Assembly: GCA_015709495.1 (NCBI GenBank)
Contig: CP054189.1
Span: 1,860,001-1,924,000, forward strand
DNA length: 64,000 nucleotides
Source: Chthonomonadaceae bacterium
GTDB lineage: Bacteria > Armatimonadota > Fimbriimonadia > Fimbriimonadales > Fimbriimonadaceae
Direction: 5' to 3'
The notes under the pieces are model-generated. The model saw only the letters and a list, made by a program, of their open reading frames with translations, searched no databases and was not told the origin of the DNA. A program made the position numbers and the translations under genes. Shown piece by piece: positions 25,670 to 34,486 of the stretch; the first letter of the stretch is position 1; each line of letters begins with the position of its first letter.

Positions 25670-27862
25670 TCAGTTTCGCAAAGGCTTGCCTGTGGCGAGC
25701 ATGTGTTGAATCCTCGCGAAGGTGAGCGCGTTCCGGCACAATTCGACGAAGGCGTCCCGTTCGCGGTCGAGCGCATCCTCGAAGGAGGTCGCCCTCGCTA
25801 GAACCGACTTCACCTTATCGCCGATTCGCTCGTCGTGCTCTGAAATCTCTCCCGCCGCTCTCTTCTGGCTCTTGGCGCTATCGATCATGCCTGCGACGGG
25901 TCCTTCGAGGGCTCTCCACTCCGGTGTCGCAATGCGTTCCGCGGATCGGGCCAGGGCGATGGCTTCGAAGAGCAGTCGATCCGGGTGATAGACCGTCACG
26001 TCGGTATCTCGCAAGACGTACTCGGCTCGCGCGGCATCGGCGTTATTCTGAACGACTCCCAGCATCATCCTGCCCGCCAACTTGGCGATCTCCTGTGTCC
26101 CGTGAACCTGCGCGATACATCGCGCGCGAGCGGTTCCGCCGCCCCCGGGCAGAAGTCCCACCCGCGCCTCGGGAAAGCCCACTTGGCACTCCGCGTCGAC
26201 CGCAGCAACTGGGCAGCCCAGCGCCAACTCCAATCCCGCGCCAAAGCAGTAGCGAAAAACCGCCGCGCAACCGGGCGTTTGCCCAAGAAGCAAGGAAAGC
26301 TGCTGAAGCTCCGTCAATGCTCGGTCGATGCCCTCCCAGTCCTCTTGCTCGATCTTTTCCCTAAAGAAGTTCAAGTCGAAGCCGGCCGAGAAGCACTTCG
26401 CTTCGCTGGTGAGCACGTACCGCTCGACTTTGCCCGAGGTCATCAACTCCCCAAGGGCGTTGACGAGGTCAGGGCCGATCGTGCCCATTTTCGTCGCCAA
26501 AGAAATCGCCGTAACGCCTTCGCCAAGGTCGCGGAGCCGGTAAAGGCCAGCGTCCTCGAGCACAGAGAACGACTGGAGGCTCTTATACTCGAGCTCTTCG
26601 GGAATCGAAACGTACTTCCCGGCGAAGTCGAGTTGGCGCCCCTCTTGGAAGAAAGGCCCCTCGTTGACGCCTGTTGCGCCGGGTTTCAGGCAGTCGAGCA
26701 TCCCAAAAGGTCCCAGCTCCCACGCGAAGCCCCACTGCATCACACGATCAAAACTGAGGTGGTCGTAGCTGATTTCGGCCTTCAGGTACTGCGCGTATTC
26801 GAGGGCGGGGATCAGGTAGAGGCGCAGAAACTCTCCAACCTCATCTCGCAGTTCGATGGCCTCGCGCAGACGTTCGGTGAGAGGAAGTTTGCCTAGGTCA
26901 CCTAGCGAAGAAAGTTCCGGTTCCTGCCTTTGTCGGTACGCCTTCGTGCCGAGGTCGAACGATAGGAACTCCTTGCCCTCGCGGCGGTAGAATCCCTGCC
27001 CGACCTTCCCCCCGATCCATCCCTTGCTGATCAGATACGAGAGAGATTCCGGCGCCTGCAAAACGCCGATGAACGGATCATCAGGGCACCTAGCGATCAG
27101 GTTCCCAGCGATGTCCTGCATGATGTCGAGGCCGACGATGTCGTTGAGCCGAAAGCTGCCGCTTCTCGGCCTCCCGAGAAACGGCCCGGTGATGGCGTCG
27201 ACGGCTTCGACCGAGAGCCCCAACCGCTCTGCGATATGGACCGCTTTGTACATGCACCACATGCCGAACCGGTTCGCGATGAACCCAGGGGTGTCTTTGG
27301 CGGGCACCACTCGGCGCGCGACCCTTTCTTCGAGAAACCGGGTCATGGCCGTAATCGCCCTCGGATCGGTCTCCTTCGTCGGGATGAGTTCGAGCAGCTT
27401 GAGGTATCGGGGCGGATTGAAGAAGTGCGTCCCCATGAACTTCGAGCGGAACGCTTCGGATCGACCCTCGGCGAGGAGCGAGATCTCGAGTCCGCTCGTG
27501 TTCGTCGTAACGTAAGCGTAGGGAGCGATCAAAGGCTCGATGCGTTCAAAAAGATCCCGTTTGATGTCGAGCTTCTCGACCACGGCCTCGCAAACCCAGC
27601 CCACCTCTGCAAGCCACGCCAAGTCGGCTTCGATGCTCCCCAGCCGAACGCGGGATTCGTTCTGAGGGAGATAAAGGTGAGGAGGGCTTGCTGACTTCGC
27701 CCGCTCGAACCCCTCTCGCACCGACTGGGGTGTCAGGTCGAGAAGGGTGACCTCAAAGCCTAGGTTGGCTAGGTGTAAAGCGATCCCTCCGCCCATCGTG
27801 CCCGCGCCGATCACGCAGACTTTCGTTCCAAAATCCCCCTCGCAAATGCGTTCGAAGTCCAT
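25670..27862 (-). CDS. 3-hydroxyacyl-CoA dehydrogenase / enoyl-CoA hydratase fusion (FadN-like)
   Basis: 730 residues that perform two beta-oxidation steps. Unlike FadB, the dehydrogenase comes first: NAD-binding VCVIGAGTMGGGIALHLANLG at about 15-35, catalytic His in FMGTHFFNPPRYLKLLEL, then the C-terminal HCDH domain (GFIANRFG). The enoyl-CoA hydratase half begins near residue 450; both catalytic Glu positions are present (GAGLELALGC and FPEARVGLLPGGGGT). This order is that of Bacillus FadN. Thiolase and acyl-CoA dehydrogenase are not in the window. It leads a minus-strand run with etfB and etfA. Confidence 0.92.
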   Translation of the reverse strand: MDFERICEGDFGTKVCVIGAGTMGGGIALHLANLGFEVTLLDLTPQSVREGFERAKSASPPHLYLPQNESRVRLGSIEADLAWLAEVGWVCEAVVEKLDIKRDLFERIEPLIAPYAYVTTNTSGLEISLLAEGRSEAFRSKFMGTHFFNPPRYLKLLELIPTKETDPRAITAMTRFLEERVARRVVPAKDTPGFIANRFGMWCMYKAVHIAERLGLSVEAVDAITGPFLGRPRSGSFRLNDIVGLDIMQDIAGNLIARCPDDPFIGVLQAPESLSYLISKGWIGGKVGQGFYRREGKEFLSFDLGTKAYRQRQEPELSSLGDLGKLPLTERLREAIELRDEVGEFLRLYLIPALEYAQYLKAEISYDHLSFDRVMQWGFAWELGPFGMLDCLKPGATGVNEGPFFQEGRQLDFAGKYVSIPEELEYKSLQSFSVLEDAGLYRLRDLGEGVTAISLATKMGTIGPDLVNALGELMTSGKVERYVLTSEAKCFSAGFDLNFFREKIEQEDWEGIDRALTELQQLSLLLGQTPGCAAVFRYCFGAGLELALGCPVAAVDAECQVGFPEARVGLLPGGGGTARARCIAQVHGTQEIAKLAGRMMLGVVQNNADAARAEYVLRDTDVTVYHPDRLLFEAIALARSAERIATPEWRALEGPVAGMIDSAKSQKRAAGEISEHDERIGDKVKSVLARATSFEDALDRERDAFVELCRNALTFARIQHMLATGKPLRN

Positions 27863-28014
27863 TTCTTGACGCCCCTATGGTTGCGCGCCCCATCCCCCGA
27901 AATGGGAATGTAAGAGCCAGCCCGAGCGCCCCTGACGATCTCGCTGGGCGGCTGCGAAGGGCCGGGGAGAGATTACCCTTGACTGAACCTCTTGCGCTAA
28001 GATGCGTCGAAGGT

Positions 28015-28044
28015 TTGACAGTCGGAAACCCCCAACGTTATACT
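28015..28044 (+). promoter_or_regulatory. Sigma-70 promoter of infC-rpmI-rplT
   Basis: TTGACA at 28015-28020 and TATACT at 28039-28044 are separated by 18 nt. This is the best consensus promoter seen in the window. Predicted transcription start is near 28051, giving a leader of about 40 nt to the infC AUC codon. Confidence 0.75.
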
Positions 28045-28066
28045 AGGGGCTCGTAGGAAAACCATT

Positions 28067-28099
28067 ATGCTGACCATCGAGGTGACCCAACATCAATAG
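28067..28099 (+). promoter_or_regulatory. Possible 10-codon upstream reading frame in the infC leader
   Basis: ATG 28067 opens MLTIEVTQHQ and stops at 28097-28099, overlapping the infC AUC start by 8 nt in another frame. AGGA lies 8 nt before it. Its codons cover the infC Shine-Dalgarno, so translating it could reveal or mask that site. No family support is possible for so short a peptide. Confidence 0.3.
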
Positions 28100-28754
28100 A
28101 CCACGGTTTCGGCGCGATCGCGGGCCTGCGCCAGGACCCATGATCAACGAGCGCCTGCTTCGCTTCCGCGACGTGAGACTCATCGGCGCGGACGGAGCGC
28201 AAGTCGGCATAATCGCAACCCGCGAGGCCCTGCGGATGGCGCAGGATGCAGAACTCGACCTCGTGCTCGTCGCTCCCAACGCTCAGCCTCCCGTTTGTCG
28301 GATCGTGGATTACGGCAAGTTCAAATACGAGCAAGAGCGCCGCGAAAAGGAGCACAAGCGCAAAACGCAGGACGTAAAGGGTATAAAGATCAGCCCGCGA
28401 ATTGCGGAGCACGATCTGGGATTTCAGGTCAAGAAAGCCATCCGGTTCCTCGAAGACGGGGACAAGGTGAGGATCACTTGCCAGTTTCGCGCACGGGAAG
28501 TCACCCGGCCCGAACTGGGGAAGGCCAAGCTCGCCAAGATGGCGGAACTTATGGCCGAATACGGGACCGTCGAACGTCAGCCGAGCCTCGAAGGCAGGCT
28601 TATGACGATGGTGATGATCCCGAAGGCCAAAACAGGGCAAAAGCCAGATGGCAAAACTGAAAGTAAAGAAGTCGGCAGCAAAGAGGTTCAAGATAACCGG
28701 AACGGGGAAGTTGACGCGGCGCAAAGCGTACAACAACCACATGTTCCTGAATAA
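28092..28754 (+). CDS. infC: Translation initiation factor IF-3, starting at AUC
   Basis: 220 residues from ATC 28092. The core is standard: EVRLI-like DVRLIGADGAQVGIIATREAL, VAPNAQPPVCRIVDYGKFKYE, VKGIKISPRIAEHD, FRAREVTRPELGKAKL. GAGGTGA lies 7 nt before the ATC, whereas the in-frame ATG 28140 has only AGGA at 3 nt; starting there would also cut the basic segment (NRPRFRRDRGPAPGP) before INER. IF-3 rejects non-AUG starts, and AUU/AUC starts autoregulate infC in other bacteria. The last 35 residues are a hydrophilic tail that overlaps rpmI by 107 nt. Confidence 0.9.
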   Translation: MNRPRFRRDRGPAPGPMINERLLRFRDVRLIGADGAQVGIIATREALRMAQDAELDLVLVAPNAQPPVCRIVDYGKFKYEQERREKEHKRKTQDVKGIKISPRIAEHDLGFQVKKAIRFLEDGDKVRITCQFRAREVTRPELGKAKLAKMAELMAEYGTVERQPSLEGRLMTMVMIPKAKTGQKPDGKTESKEVGSKEVQDNRNGEVDAAQSVQQPHVPE

Positions 28755-28842
28755 GAGCGCGTCGCAGAAGCGAAGGCTCGAAGAAGAACCCGAACTCTGC
28801 AAAGGCGAGGCCAAGAGGGTCAAGAAACTCCTCGGCCTCTAA
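28648..28842 (+). CDS. rpmI: 50S ribosomal protein bL35
   Basis: 64 residues, exactly the family size: MAKLKVKKSAAKRFKITGTG, RRKAYNNHMFLNKSASQKRR, AKRVKKLLGL. The start ATG lies inside infC in a different frame, 107 nt before the infC stop, with no strong Shine-Dalgarno, so coupling to IF-3 translation is likely. Order infC-rpmI-rplT is conserved. Confidence 0.96.
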   Translation: MAKLKVKKSAAKRFKITGTGKLTRRKAYNNHMFLNKSASQKRRLEEEPELCKGEAKRVKKLLGL

Positions 28843-28851
28843 TTCGTTGTC

Positions 28852-28867
28852 TGAGCCTCCAGGCTCA
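28852..28867 (+). promoter_or_regulatory. Palindrome between rpmI and rplT
   Basis: TGAGCCT-CC-AGGCTCA is a perfect 7-bp inverted repeat 9 nt after the rpmI stop. It may help bL20 autoregulation or stabilise the 3' end; no U-run follows, so it is not a typical terminator. Confidence 0.3.
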
Positions 28868-28932
28868 AGTCTCTACCGCTACCGCCCCACAGGGCAGGGA
28901 CCCGGTCAACAAGATAAACGAGGTAACACCAC

Positions 28933-29280
28933 ATGGCAAGAGTCAAACGTGGCCTGATGCGCCACAAACGACACAAGAAGGTCATCGCCAGCGCGAGCGG
29001 CTATTGGGGACGAAAGAAGAACGTCTTCCGCAGGGCCAACGAGCAGGTCATGAAGTCGGGGCAATACGCCTTCCGCGACCGAAGGGCCCGCAAGCGCCAG
29101 TTCCGAAGACTCTGGATCACGAGGATCACAGCGGCCTGCAGGTTGTGCGACATCAAGTACAGCGACCTGATCCACGGTCTCACAACAAAGGGGATCGCCG
29201 TCGATCGAAAGCAGCTCAGCGAACTCGCCATCAACGACATGGACGCGTTCAAGAAGCTCGCTCAAACCGCGACGTCCTAG
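28933..29280 (+). CDS. rplT: 50S ribosomal protein bL20
   Basis: 115 residues with MARVKRGLMRHKRHKKVIAS, RKKNVFRRANEQVMKSGQYAFRDRR and RRLWITRITAACRLC, all typical of bL20. It starts 50S assembly and represses its own operon in E. coli. Lies 90 nt after rpmI, preceded by GAGGT about 9 nt upstream. Confidence 0.97.
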   Translation: MARVKRGLMRHKRHKKVIASASGYWGRKKNVFRRANEQVMKSGQYAFRDRRARKRQFRRLWITRITAACRLCDIKYSDLIHGLTTKGIAVDRKQLSELAINDMDAFKKLAQTATS

Positions 29281-29365
29281 GGATTCCGTCGGATCCCCAC
29301 TTCAGTACCTAAGGCTTTCGGCCCGCCTTGTCCGATAACGCTAAACGGGAGCGCCTGTTTTGCGT

Positions 29366-29818
29366 ATGGGCTCATCGAAGGTGGAATCAATCGTGAACCC
29401 AGGAACCGAAGCTGTTTTGGAATCGAAGGCCGCGACGCCCGTCGTTACGTTGGACCGCGAGTCGGCACACCGCGAGGCCCATCGCACGATCCTGCATCGA
29501 ACGTATGGCCCCCTGCGAAGGGCGCTCGCCGGAAGGTGGATCAAGTCCGAGGTAGGGAAGAAGTTCGAACTCCTGCTCGACTCCGACGGCGGGTTTCAAA
29601 TGAATTGCTACGATTCCGGCGTGCACCTGGCGGGGCGGTACCGCATCGACCCAAGCACCGAAGGAGACCGCCTTGTGCTGACTTCCCCCAACGGCGACGC
29701 CGAGTTCCTCAGGATCGTCGAGGTGGACATCTGGAGGCTCACGCTCGATCCTGCGGGCGAAGGGGAACTCCTCGAACTGACGCGGGCCAACGCGCCGGGA
29801 ATCAGTCCCCGACGATAA
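29366..29818 (+). CDS. Hypothetical protein
   Basis: 150 residues of no recognised family, without signal peptide or membrane segment. Residues about 45-75 contain YGPLRRALAGRWIKSEVGKK, and the rest looks like a small beta-barrel of alternating strands (FELLLDSDGGFQMNCYDSGV, RLVLTSPNGDAEFLRIVEV, WRLTLDPAGEGELLEL), which recalls lipocalin- or DUF-type stress proteins without a firm match. Codon use fits the genome. ATG 29366 is preferred to the TTG two codons earlier. It converges with rtcB, 24 nt away. Confidence 0.6.
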   Translation: MGSSKVESIVNPGTEAVLESKAATPVVTLDRESAHREAHRTILHRTYGPLRRALAGRWIKSEVGKKFELLLDSDGGFQMNCYDSGVHLAGRYRIDPSTEGDRLVLTSPNGDAEFLRIVEVDIWRLTLDPAGEGELLELTRANAPGISPRR

Positions 29819-29842
29819 CTTCGAACCCCGGAGACGCTTCCT

Positions 29843-31021
29843 TCAGTCCTTGTACGGGTCTCGCGTTTCCGGGCCGGCCATCGCAACGCCGACCGGCGTC
29901 AGTCGGTGCAGAACCCGAATCGTGGCCTTGTGGTGTTCCAGCACCTCGTCGAGCTTCTTGTAGCAGTGCGGAGATTCGTCCACGTCGGCTCCGCGAAGTT
30001 CGACTCCTGCGGAACGGATGCGCTCGTCCATCACCTCGCGGGTGACCTTCCCGGCGGCCAACACCTTCCCGGACCTTCGCTGAACCTTGCCCTTCGCCTG
30101 CGTTCGGCTCAGAACTCGCCCTGCGCCGTGGACGGTGGAATAGAGCGCAAGTTTCGACTCCTCGCTGTCGACGCCTTCGAGGATCACCGAGGTGTCTCCC
30201 ATCGTCGCTCCGACGAACCCGCTCTGGCCAGGAAACGCCGGTGTGGCCCCCTTCCTTACCACCCATAGCTCTTCGCCAAAATGAGTCTCCCGCCAGGCGA
30301 AGTTATGGTGATTGTGGACTTCGTCGAGCGGATTCGCGCCGAGGATCGAAAGCACCTGGCCGCAGACCCAATCCCGGCCGGCGTAGGCGTAGCGGCCCGC
30401 AAGCCGCATCGCCTCCAAGTACTCCTTTCCCAACTCAGACTCGATGTGCAGCAAAACCGGAGCCACGAACATCGCGTCTTTGCCCCCGCCCGCCTCAATG
30501 AAGTGAGTTGCGATCCTGTGCCCCAACCCTCTCGACCCGAAGTGAACTCCAATCCATACGCGGTCCTGCTCATCGGTGAAGAGGTCTACGAAGTGGTTTC
30601 CGCCGCCGATGGTTCCCAATTGGTCGCGCGCGAGCTGTTTCAGCGGGCCGACCGCACGAACCTTCCAAGCCGGGTCGTCGAACAACTCATGATCGACCTT
30701 CTCCAACTTGTTGACCCGTCCGACGCCAAAGCTGAGCCTGGACCAAACGTCGTCCATGATCGACTTGATGGAGCTTCGGAGTTCCGTCCCGTTCATGTCG
30801 GTGACGACGGCCTTGTTGCCGCAGGCGATGTCGAACCCTACGCCGCTCGGCGAGACGTGGTGCGCATAAGCGACGACCCCGCCGATCGGAACGGAGTACC
30901 CGACGTGGTGGTCCGCCATCAACGCGACGAACCGTGCGTCGAGCGCGCACGTTCGCATCTGCTTGAGGGCATCCTCTTGGATCGGCTCACCCCAAACGGG
31001 GATTCCTTCGACGAGCTGCAC
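29843..31021 (-). CDS. rtcB: RNA-splicing ligase RtcB
   Basis: 392 residues. RtcB joins 2',3'-cyclic phosphate or 3'-phosphate RNA ends to 5'-OH ends using GTP and Mn2+. The metal and GTP motifs are present: [16 protein letters not shown] with the Cys ligand, [21 protein letters not shown], and the guanylylated His in [13 protein letters not shown]. Start is GTG 31021, with GGGGA upstream. In many bacteria rtcB sits with rtcA or release-factor-like genes; here it is alone and divergent from ispG, so an RNA-repair partner is not evident. Confidence 0.96.
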   Translation of the reverse strand: MQLVEGIPVWGEPIQEDALKQMRTCALDARFVALMADHHVGYSVPIGGVVAYAHHVSPSGVGFDIACGNKAVVTDMNGTELRSSIKSIMDDVWSRLSFGVGRVNKLEKVDHELFDDPAWKVRAVGPLKQLARDQLGTIGGGNHFVDLFTDEQDRVWIGVHFGSRGLGHRIATHFIEAGGGKDAMFVAPVLLHIESELGKEYLEAMRLAGRYAYAGRDWVCGQVLSILGANPLDEVHNHHNFAWRETHFGEELWVVRKGATPAFPGQSGFVGATMGDTSVILEGVDSEESKLALYSTVHGAGRVLSRTQAKGKVQRRSGKVLAAGKVTREVMDERIRSAGVELRGADVDESPHCYKKLDEVLEHHKATIRVLHRLTPVGVAMAGPETRDPYKD

Positions 31022-31204
31022 TTTGTTTCCCCGAGCTACGTGTGGCGCCTATGTTGCCTAGCGGTCCGGTCGAACGATCGATGGTTGAACGGCGACGATA
31101 CGCTTCGCAGGTTACCCGTCGGGTCCCGCCCGTGGGCCTCTCGCAGGGAAAGACTCTGCCACAATAGGGTTGAGGCGCCGGAGCCTGGCCGACCCGAAAC
31201 GACA

Positions 31205-32422
31205 ATGGAAGCGATCCGACCGTTCCAACAAAGGCGCGCGAGCCGACTCATCAAGGTGGGGCCCCTCACGATTGGGGGCGGCGCGCCGATCGTCGTGCAG
31301 TCGATGATCACGGAAGAGACGCGGAACATCGCTGCGTGCGTGGATCAAATCGAGGCACTGCATCGGGTGGGATGCGAACTGGTCAGGGTGACGACTCCCA
31401 ACCTCAACGAAGCGAAGTGCCTCGAGGAGATTCGCGCGAAGCTTCGCGAGCGAGGAGTGCAAGTGCCGTTGGTCGCGGACGTCCACCACCAAGGCTCCGC
31501 GATCGCAGTGGAGGTCGCCCAACACGTCGACAAGGTCCGAATCAACCCCGGCCTTTTCGTTTTTCGGAAGCGCGTTCAGCGAACGCTCGACTACAGCCCC
31601 GAAGAGCACGCCCTCGAACTCGAAGCGATTGAGGAAGACCTAGCGCCGGTGATCGAAGCGTGCAAACGACACGGAACGGCGATGCGGATCGGCGTCAATC
31701 ACGGTTCGCTTTCTGAGCGGATGCTCGTCACGTATGGCGATACTCCCGAAGGTATGGTAGAGAGCGCGCTCGAATACATTCGGCTTTGCGACAAGCACGA
31801 CTTTCGCGAGATCGTCGTGTCCCTCAAAGCCAGCCGGGTACCCATCATGCTCGCCGCGAATCGGTTGTTCGCATCGAGATCGGAGTATCCCCTCCACCTC
31901 GGGGTGACCGAAGCTGGAGACGGCCAGTACGCTCGCGTCAAGTCGACCGCGGGGATCGCGACGCTCCTCAATGAAGGGATCGGCGACACGATCCGCGTTT
32001 CCCTTTCGGAAGATCCAATTCAAGAAATCTCCGTTTGTTATGACATTCTCCAAGCTACGGGTTTGAGGCGAACGAAGACCGAGTTTATCGCTTGCCCTTC
32101 ATGTGGGCGAACCAAGTTCGACTTGCCCTCAGTATTTCGAAGGGTGAAGGAGGCGACCGGCCACCTAACGGGGCTTGATATTGCGGTGATGGGCTGCATC
32201 GTCAACGGTCCCGGAGAGATGGCGGACGCGAACTATGGTTACGTGGGACAGGCAGGAGGGAAGATCGCTTTGTATAGGGGCCATGAGTGCGTCAAGAACA
32301 ACATCCTCCAAGAGTGTGGAGTTGACGAGTTGATCGCGTTACTCAAGGCGGATGGTGTTTGGGTCGAACCTTCTTCTGAGCCCGCCCCCAAAGCGCTTCA
32401 CGAACTTCCGCTACTTGGTTGA
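31205..32422 (+). CDS. ispG: (E)-4-hydroxy-3-methylbut-2-enyl-diphosphate synthase
   Basis: 405 residues, penultimate step of the MEP isoprenoid pathway. Barrel motifs [23 protein letters not shown], and RIGVNHGSL are followed by the 4Fe-4S domain with [10 protein letters not shown] and [11 protein letters not shown], giving the three Cys and one Glu ligands. It lacks the large insertion of plant-type enzymes. The frame stays open some 300 codons upstream, but that part is antisense to rtcB; ATG 31205 matches the family start. No SD is obvious. Confidence 0.95.
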   Translation: MEAIRPFQQRRASRLIKVGPLTIGGGAPIVVQSMITEETRNIAACVDQIEALHRVGCELVRVTTPNLNEAKCLEEIRAKLRERGVQVPLVADVHHQGSAIAVEVAQHVDKVRINPGLFVFRKRVQRTLDYSPEEHALELEAIEEDLAPVIEACKRHGTAMRIGVNHGSLSERMLVTYGDTPEGMVESALEYIRLCDKHDFREIVVSLKASRVPIMLAANRLFASRSEYPLHLGVTEAGDGQYARVKSTAGIATLLNEGIGDTIRVSLSEDPIQEISVCYDILQATGLRRTKTEFIACPSCGRTKFDLPSVFRRVKEATGHLTGLDIAVMGCIVNGPGEMADANYGYVGQAGGKIALYRGHECVKNNILQECGVDELIALLKADGVWVEPSSEPAPKALHELPLLG

Positions 32423-32492
32423 GGATTCCGCGCGGCAGGGAGGGCCCGTTGCCTGCACGAGCGCTCCGGTATTGGGAGGGATCTGTCAAGAA

Positions 32493-32515
32493 CCGCCACT
32501 TTGACGATTTGGCGG
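32493..32515. repeat. Inverted repeat upstream of the 619-residue secreted protein gene
   Basis: CCGCCA and TGGCGG flank an 11-nt loop that contains TTGACG. A second pair, GTCAA/TTGAC, overlaps it. TACAAT lies at 32528-32533 but the 21-nt spacing from TTGACG is too wide for a standard promoter. A possible operator; nothing more can be said. Confidence 0.3.
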
Positions 32516-32592
32516 CGCAGATAGCAGTACAATGCAGAATCTGACTGGCTGCGGTTACGGCTGAGACGCGCCAATAGGGAAGGGTAGGAGTC

Positions 32593-34452
32593 ATGAAACG
32601 CCGGGGGATATGCGCGGGTTCGAACGCTCGGTTCTGCACGTTGATCGTGCGAACTGGCCTCCTGATCGCGCTTCTTGCCGCCCTCGCGCCGAGTTGGGCG
32701 ATCGACGCCCGTGCCGCAAACGCCTCGCTGTACGTCAACGAGAAGCAAGTCCTTACGCTCAAATCCCTTGCCAACAACGGCGCGAAGGCCGCTGAACTGG
32801 CGAAGGTGATCTCGGGCCTCAAATCCCCTCCGACCGTGGCCGTGAAGGCGGGGGCGAAATCCGCAACGATTCGGTTGGGCGCCCGCGCGTTTCTGAGTGT
32901 CACAGAAGCCGAGGCCAGCTCGCACGGCTCGAACTTCAAGGACCTGGCAAGCAGTTGGGCGGCGAACTTGAAAGCGGCGTTTGCCTTGCCCCCCTTGGTG
33001 ATCGAGGAGACCGAGCTTCTGGTTGCTTCGGACGGAACCAAGTTGGTCAAATTGACGGGGACCGCCGCGCGAAACGCCAAGGTGAAGGTCGAAGATAGCG
33101 ATCTTGTCACCTCAGAGCGGGTCGTTGGCGGCGCGATCCTGCGAGGGCGGGCCATCGGCAACACGTCGCTGACCGTCGAAGCAGGAAAGGAGTGGCGGGT
33201 CGTACCGATTCGGGTGATGCCCGTGGCCGCTAGGTTCCCTCAGAATCTAACCGCGACGGTGACCGGCTTTCCAGCCCGCGAGGAGTCGATTCGAGGTGCC
33301 GTCGCCTATGCGATTCAAACCCAGCTCAAGTCCGTCAGCGCTTCGCAATTCGATTTCATCGTTCCGGCGATGAAGAACTTGGAACCCGGCCAGAGCGCCT
33401 CGGTTACCGTTTTCGTTACGGCCTCCGCGCTCGAAGCCATTCCGAACCGAGGGCCGGTCCAAATCCAGGTCCGCAACGAGCCGCTGCAACGAATGCAGGA
33501 GTCCCAGCTTTGGTACAGCAACGCGCCTGAGAACATCTTGAACGTTGGCGCGCTGTTCATGGCGCGGCTCGAACCCGACAAGCCCAGCCGACTTCTGTAC
33601 CACCACCTCAACGCCACGGCGTTTCCGATCGTGCTCGCAGCGCAAGTGATCAACACCTCGGAGCGAGACGCCAGGGTGCTCGTGATTCCCGGCGACAGCG
33701 AACCTTCCGAGAACCCGGTCCTTGCGGGTTTGCGCGCGGGGGAAGTGTTCTTGCGCAATTGGACGGGGTATTCGGGGGAAGTGCTGACGATCCCACCTGG
33801 GAAGTCGTTGCCCCTTTGCCTACGGAGGCTCGCCCCGCGACAAACCGCGAGCGGCCTCGCTTACTTGCGGCTCCTGGGCGAAGGCGCAGATTCGGTCGTG
33901 CTTAAAATCGAGGCGCAGCCTTCGATGAACTCGGAAGGTCGGTGGGGTCAGGCGCTGAGGAGCCCGACGCCGTGGCACGTTCTTGGGCTCTGGACCTACA
34001 ACCCCAACCGCTTGGAGCTTTCCGAACCTTCGTTGCAGGTGTTTCCCGCCCCGTTTCGAACCGTCGATCTCGACTATGAGGTGGGCGGCAAGTTCGGGTT
34101 TGCGAGGATCGGCCAAGTTCCGATCCTGCGGGCCGACGGGGAGCAGCAGTTGCAGGGCAATTTCGGCGTTTCCTATACGATCGAATCCCGACTCTCGAAC
34201 CCGCTTTCTGAACCGGCCGAAGTCGAGTATGTCTTCGAGGCGAGCGCCGGGTATTCGGGAGCGCTTTTCGTCGTGGAAGGCAAGCTCATCCGAACTCCGC
34301 TTCTTCAGCCCAAGCAGGAGCACAGGTTGTTCGTCGTGAACCTGCGGTCCGGCGAGCGTCGCAACCTCACGCTTCAGACGGTGCCCCTTTCGGGCTCGAG
34401 CTACCCCGCGACGCTCTCGGTTCGCCCCATGCGAGCGGCTGCTTCTCGCTGA
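32593..34452 (+). CDS. Large secreted protein of unknown function
   Basis: 619 residues with a Sec signal (TLIVRTGLLIALLAALAPSWA). Residues about 45-135 form a compact alpha/beta unit, NASLYVNEKQVLTLKS to LASSWAANLKAAF, similar in layout to the periplasmic domain seen before some mechanosensitive channels. Then come strands at 150-220 like a bacterial Ig domain (LTVEAGKEWRVVPIRVMP) and an extended all-beta region to the end. There is no membrane anchor or sorting signal. No function can be named. GTAGGA is 5 nt before the ATG. The next gene is a TPR protein with its own start signals. Confidence 0.75.
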   Translation: MKRRGICAGSNARFCTLIVRTGLLIALLAALAPSWAIDARAANASLYVNEKQVLTLKSLANNGAKAAELAKVISGLKSPPTVAVKAGAKSATIRLGARAFLSVTEAEASSHGSNFKDLASSWAANLKAAFALPPLVIEETELLVASDGTKLVKLTGTAARNAKVKVEDSDLVTSERVVGGAILRGRAIGNTSLTVEAGKEWRVVPIRVMPVAARFPQNLTATVTGFPAREESIRGAVAYAIQTQLKSVSASQFDFIVPAMKNLEPGQSASVTVFVTASALEAIPNRGPVQIQVRNEPLQRMQESQLWYSNAPENILNVGALFMARLEPDKPSRLLYHHLNATAFPIVLAAQVINTSERDARVLVIPGDSEPSENPVLAGLRAGEVFLRNWTGYSGEVLTIPPGKSLPLCLRRLAPRQTASGLAYLRLLGEGADSVVLKIEAQPSMNSEGRWGQALRSPTPWHVLGLWTYNPNRLELSEPSLQVFPAPFRTVDLDYEVGGKFGFARIGQVPILRADGEQQLQGNFGVSYTIESRLSNPLSEPAEVEYVFEASAGYSGALFVVEGKLIRTPLLQPKQEHRLFVVNLRSGERRNLTLQTVPLSGSSYPATLSVRPMRAAASR

Positions 34453-34474
34453 TCGCCCCCCCTGGGCCAGAGCG

Positions 34475-34480
34475 TAGAAT
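34475..34480 (+). promoter_or_regulatory. -10 hexamer of a probable leaderless TPR-gene promoter
   Basis: TAGAAT, then AAAGCC, then GTG 34487. It lies within the 34-nt gap after the secreted-protein gene, so the TPR gene probably has its own start. Confidence 0.5.
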
Positions 34481-34486
34481 AAAGCC

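Noticed and set aside
30281-31204. Possible 308-residue N-terminal extension of IspG
   Set aside because: The stretch is antisense to rtcB and unlike any IspG domain; ATG 31205 matches the family start.
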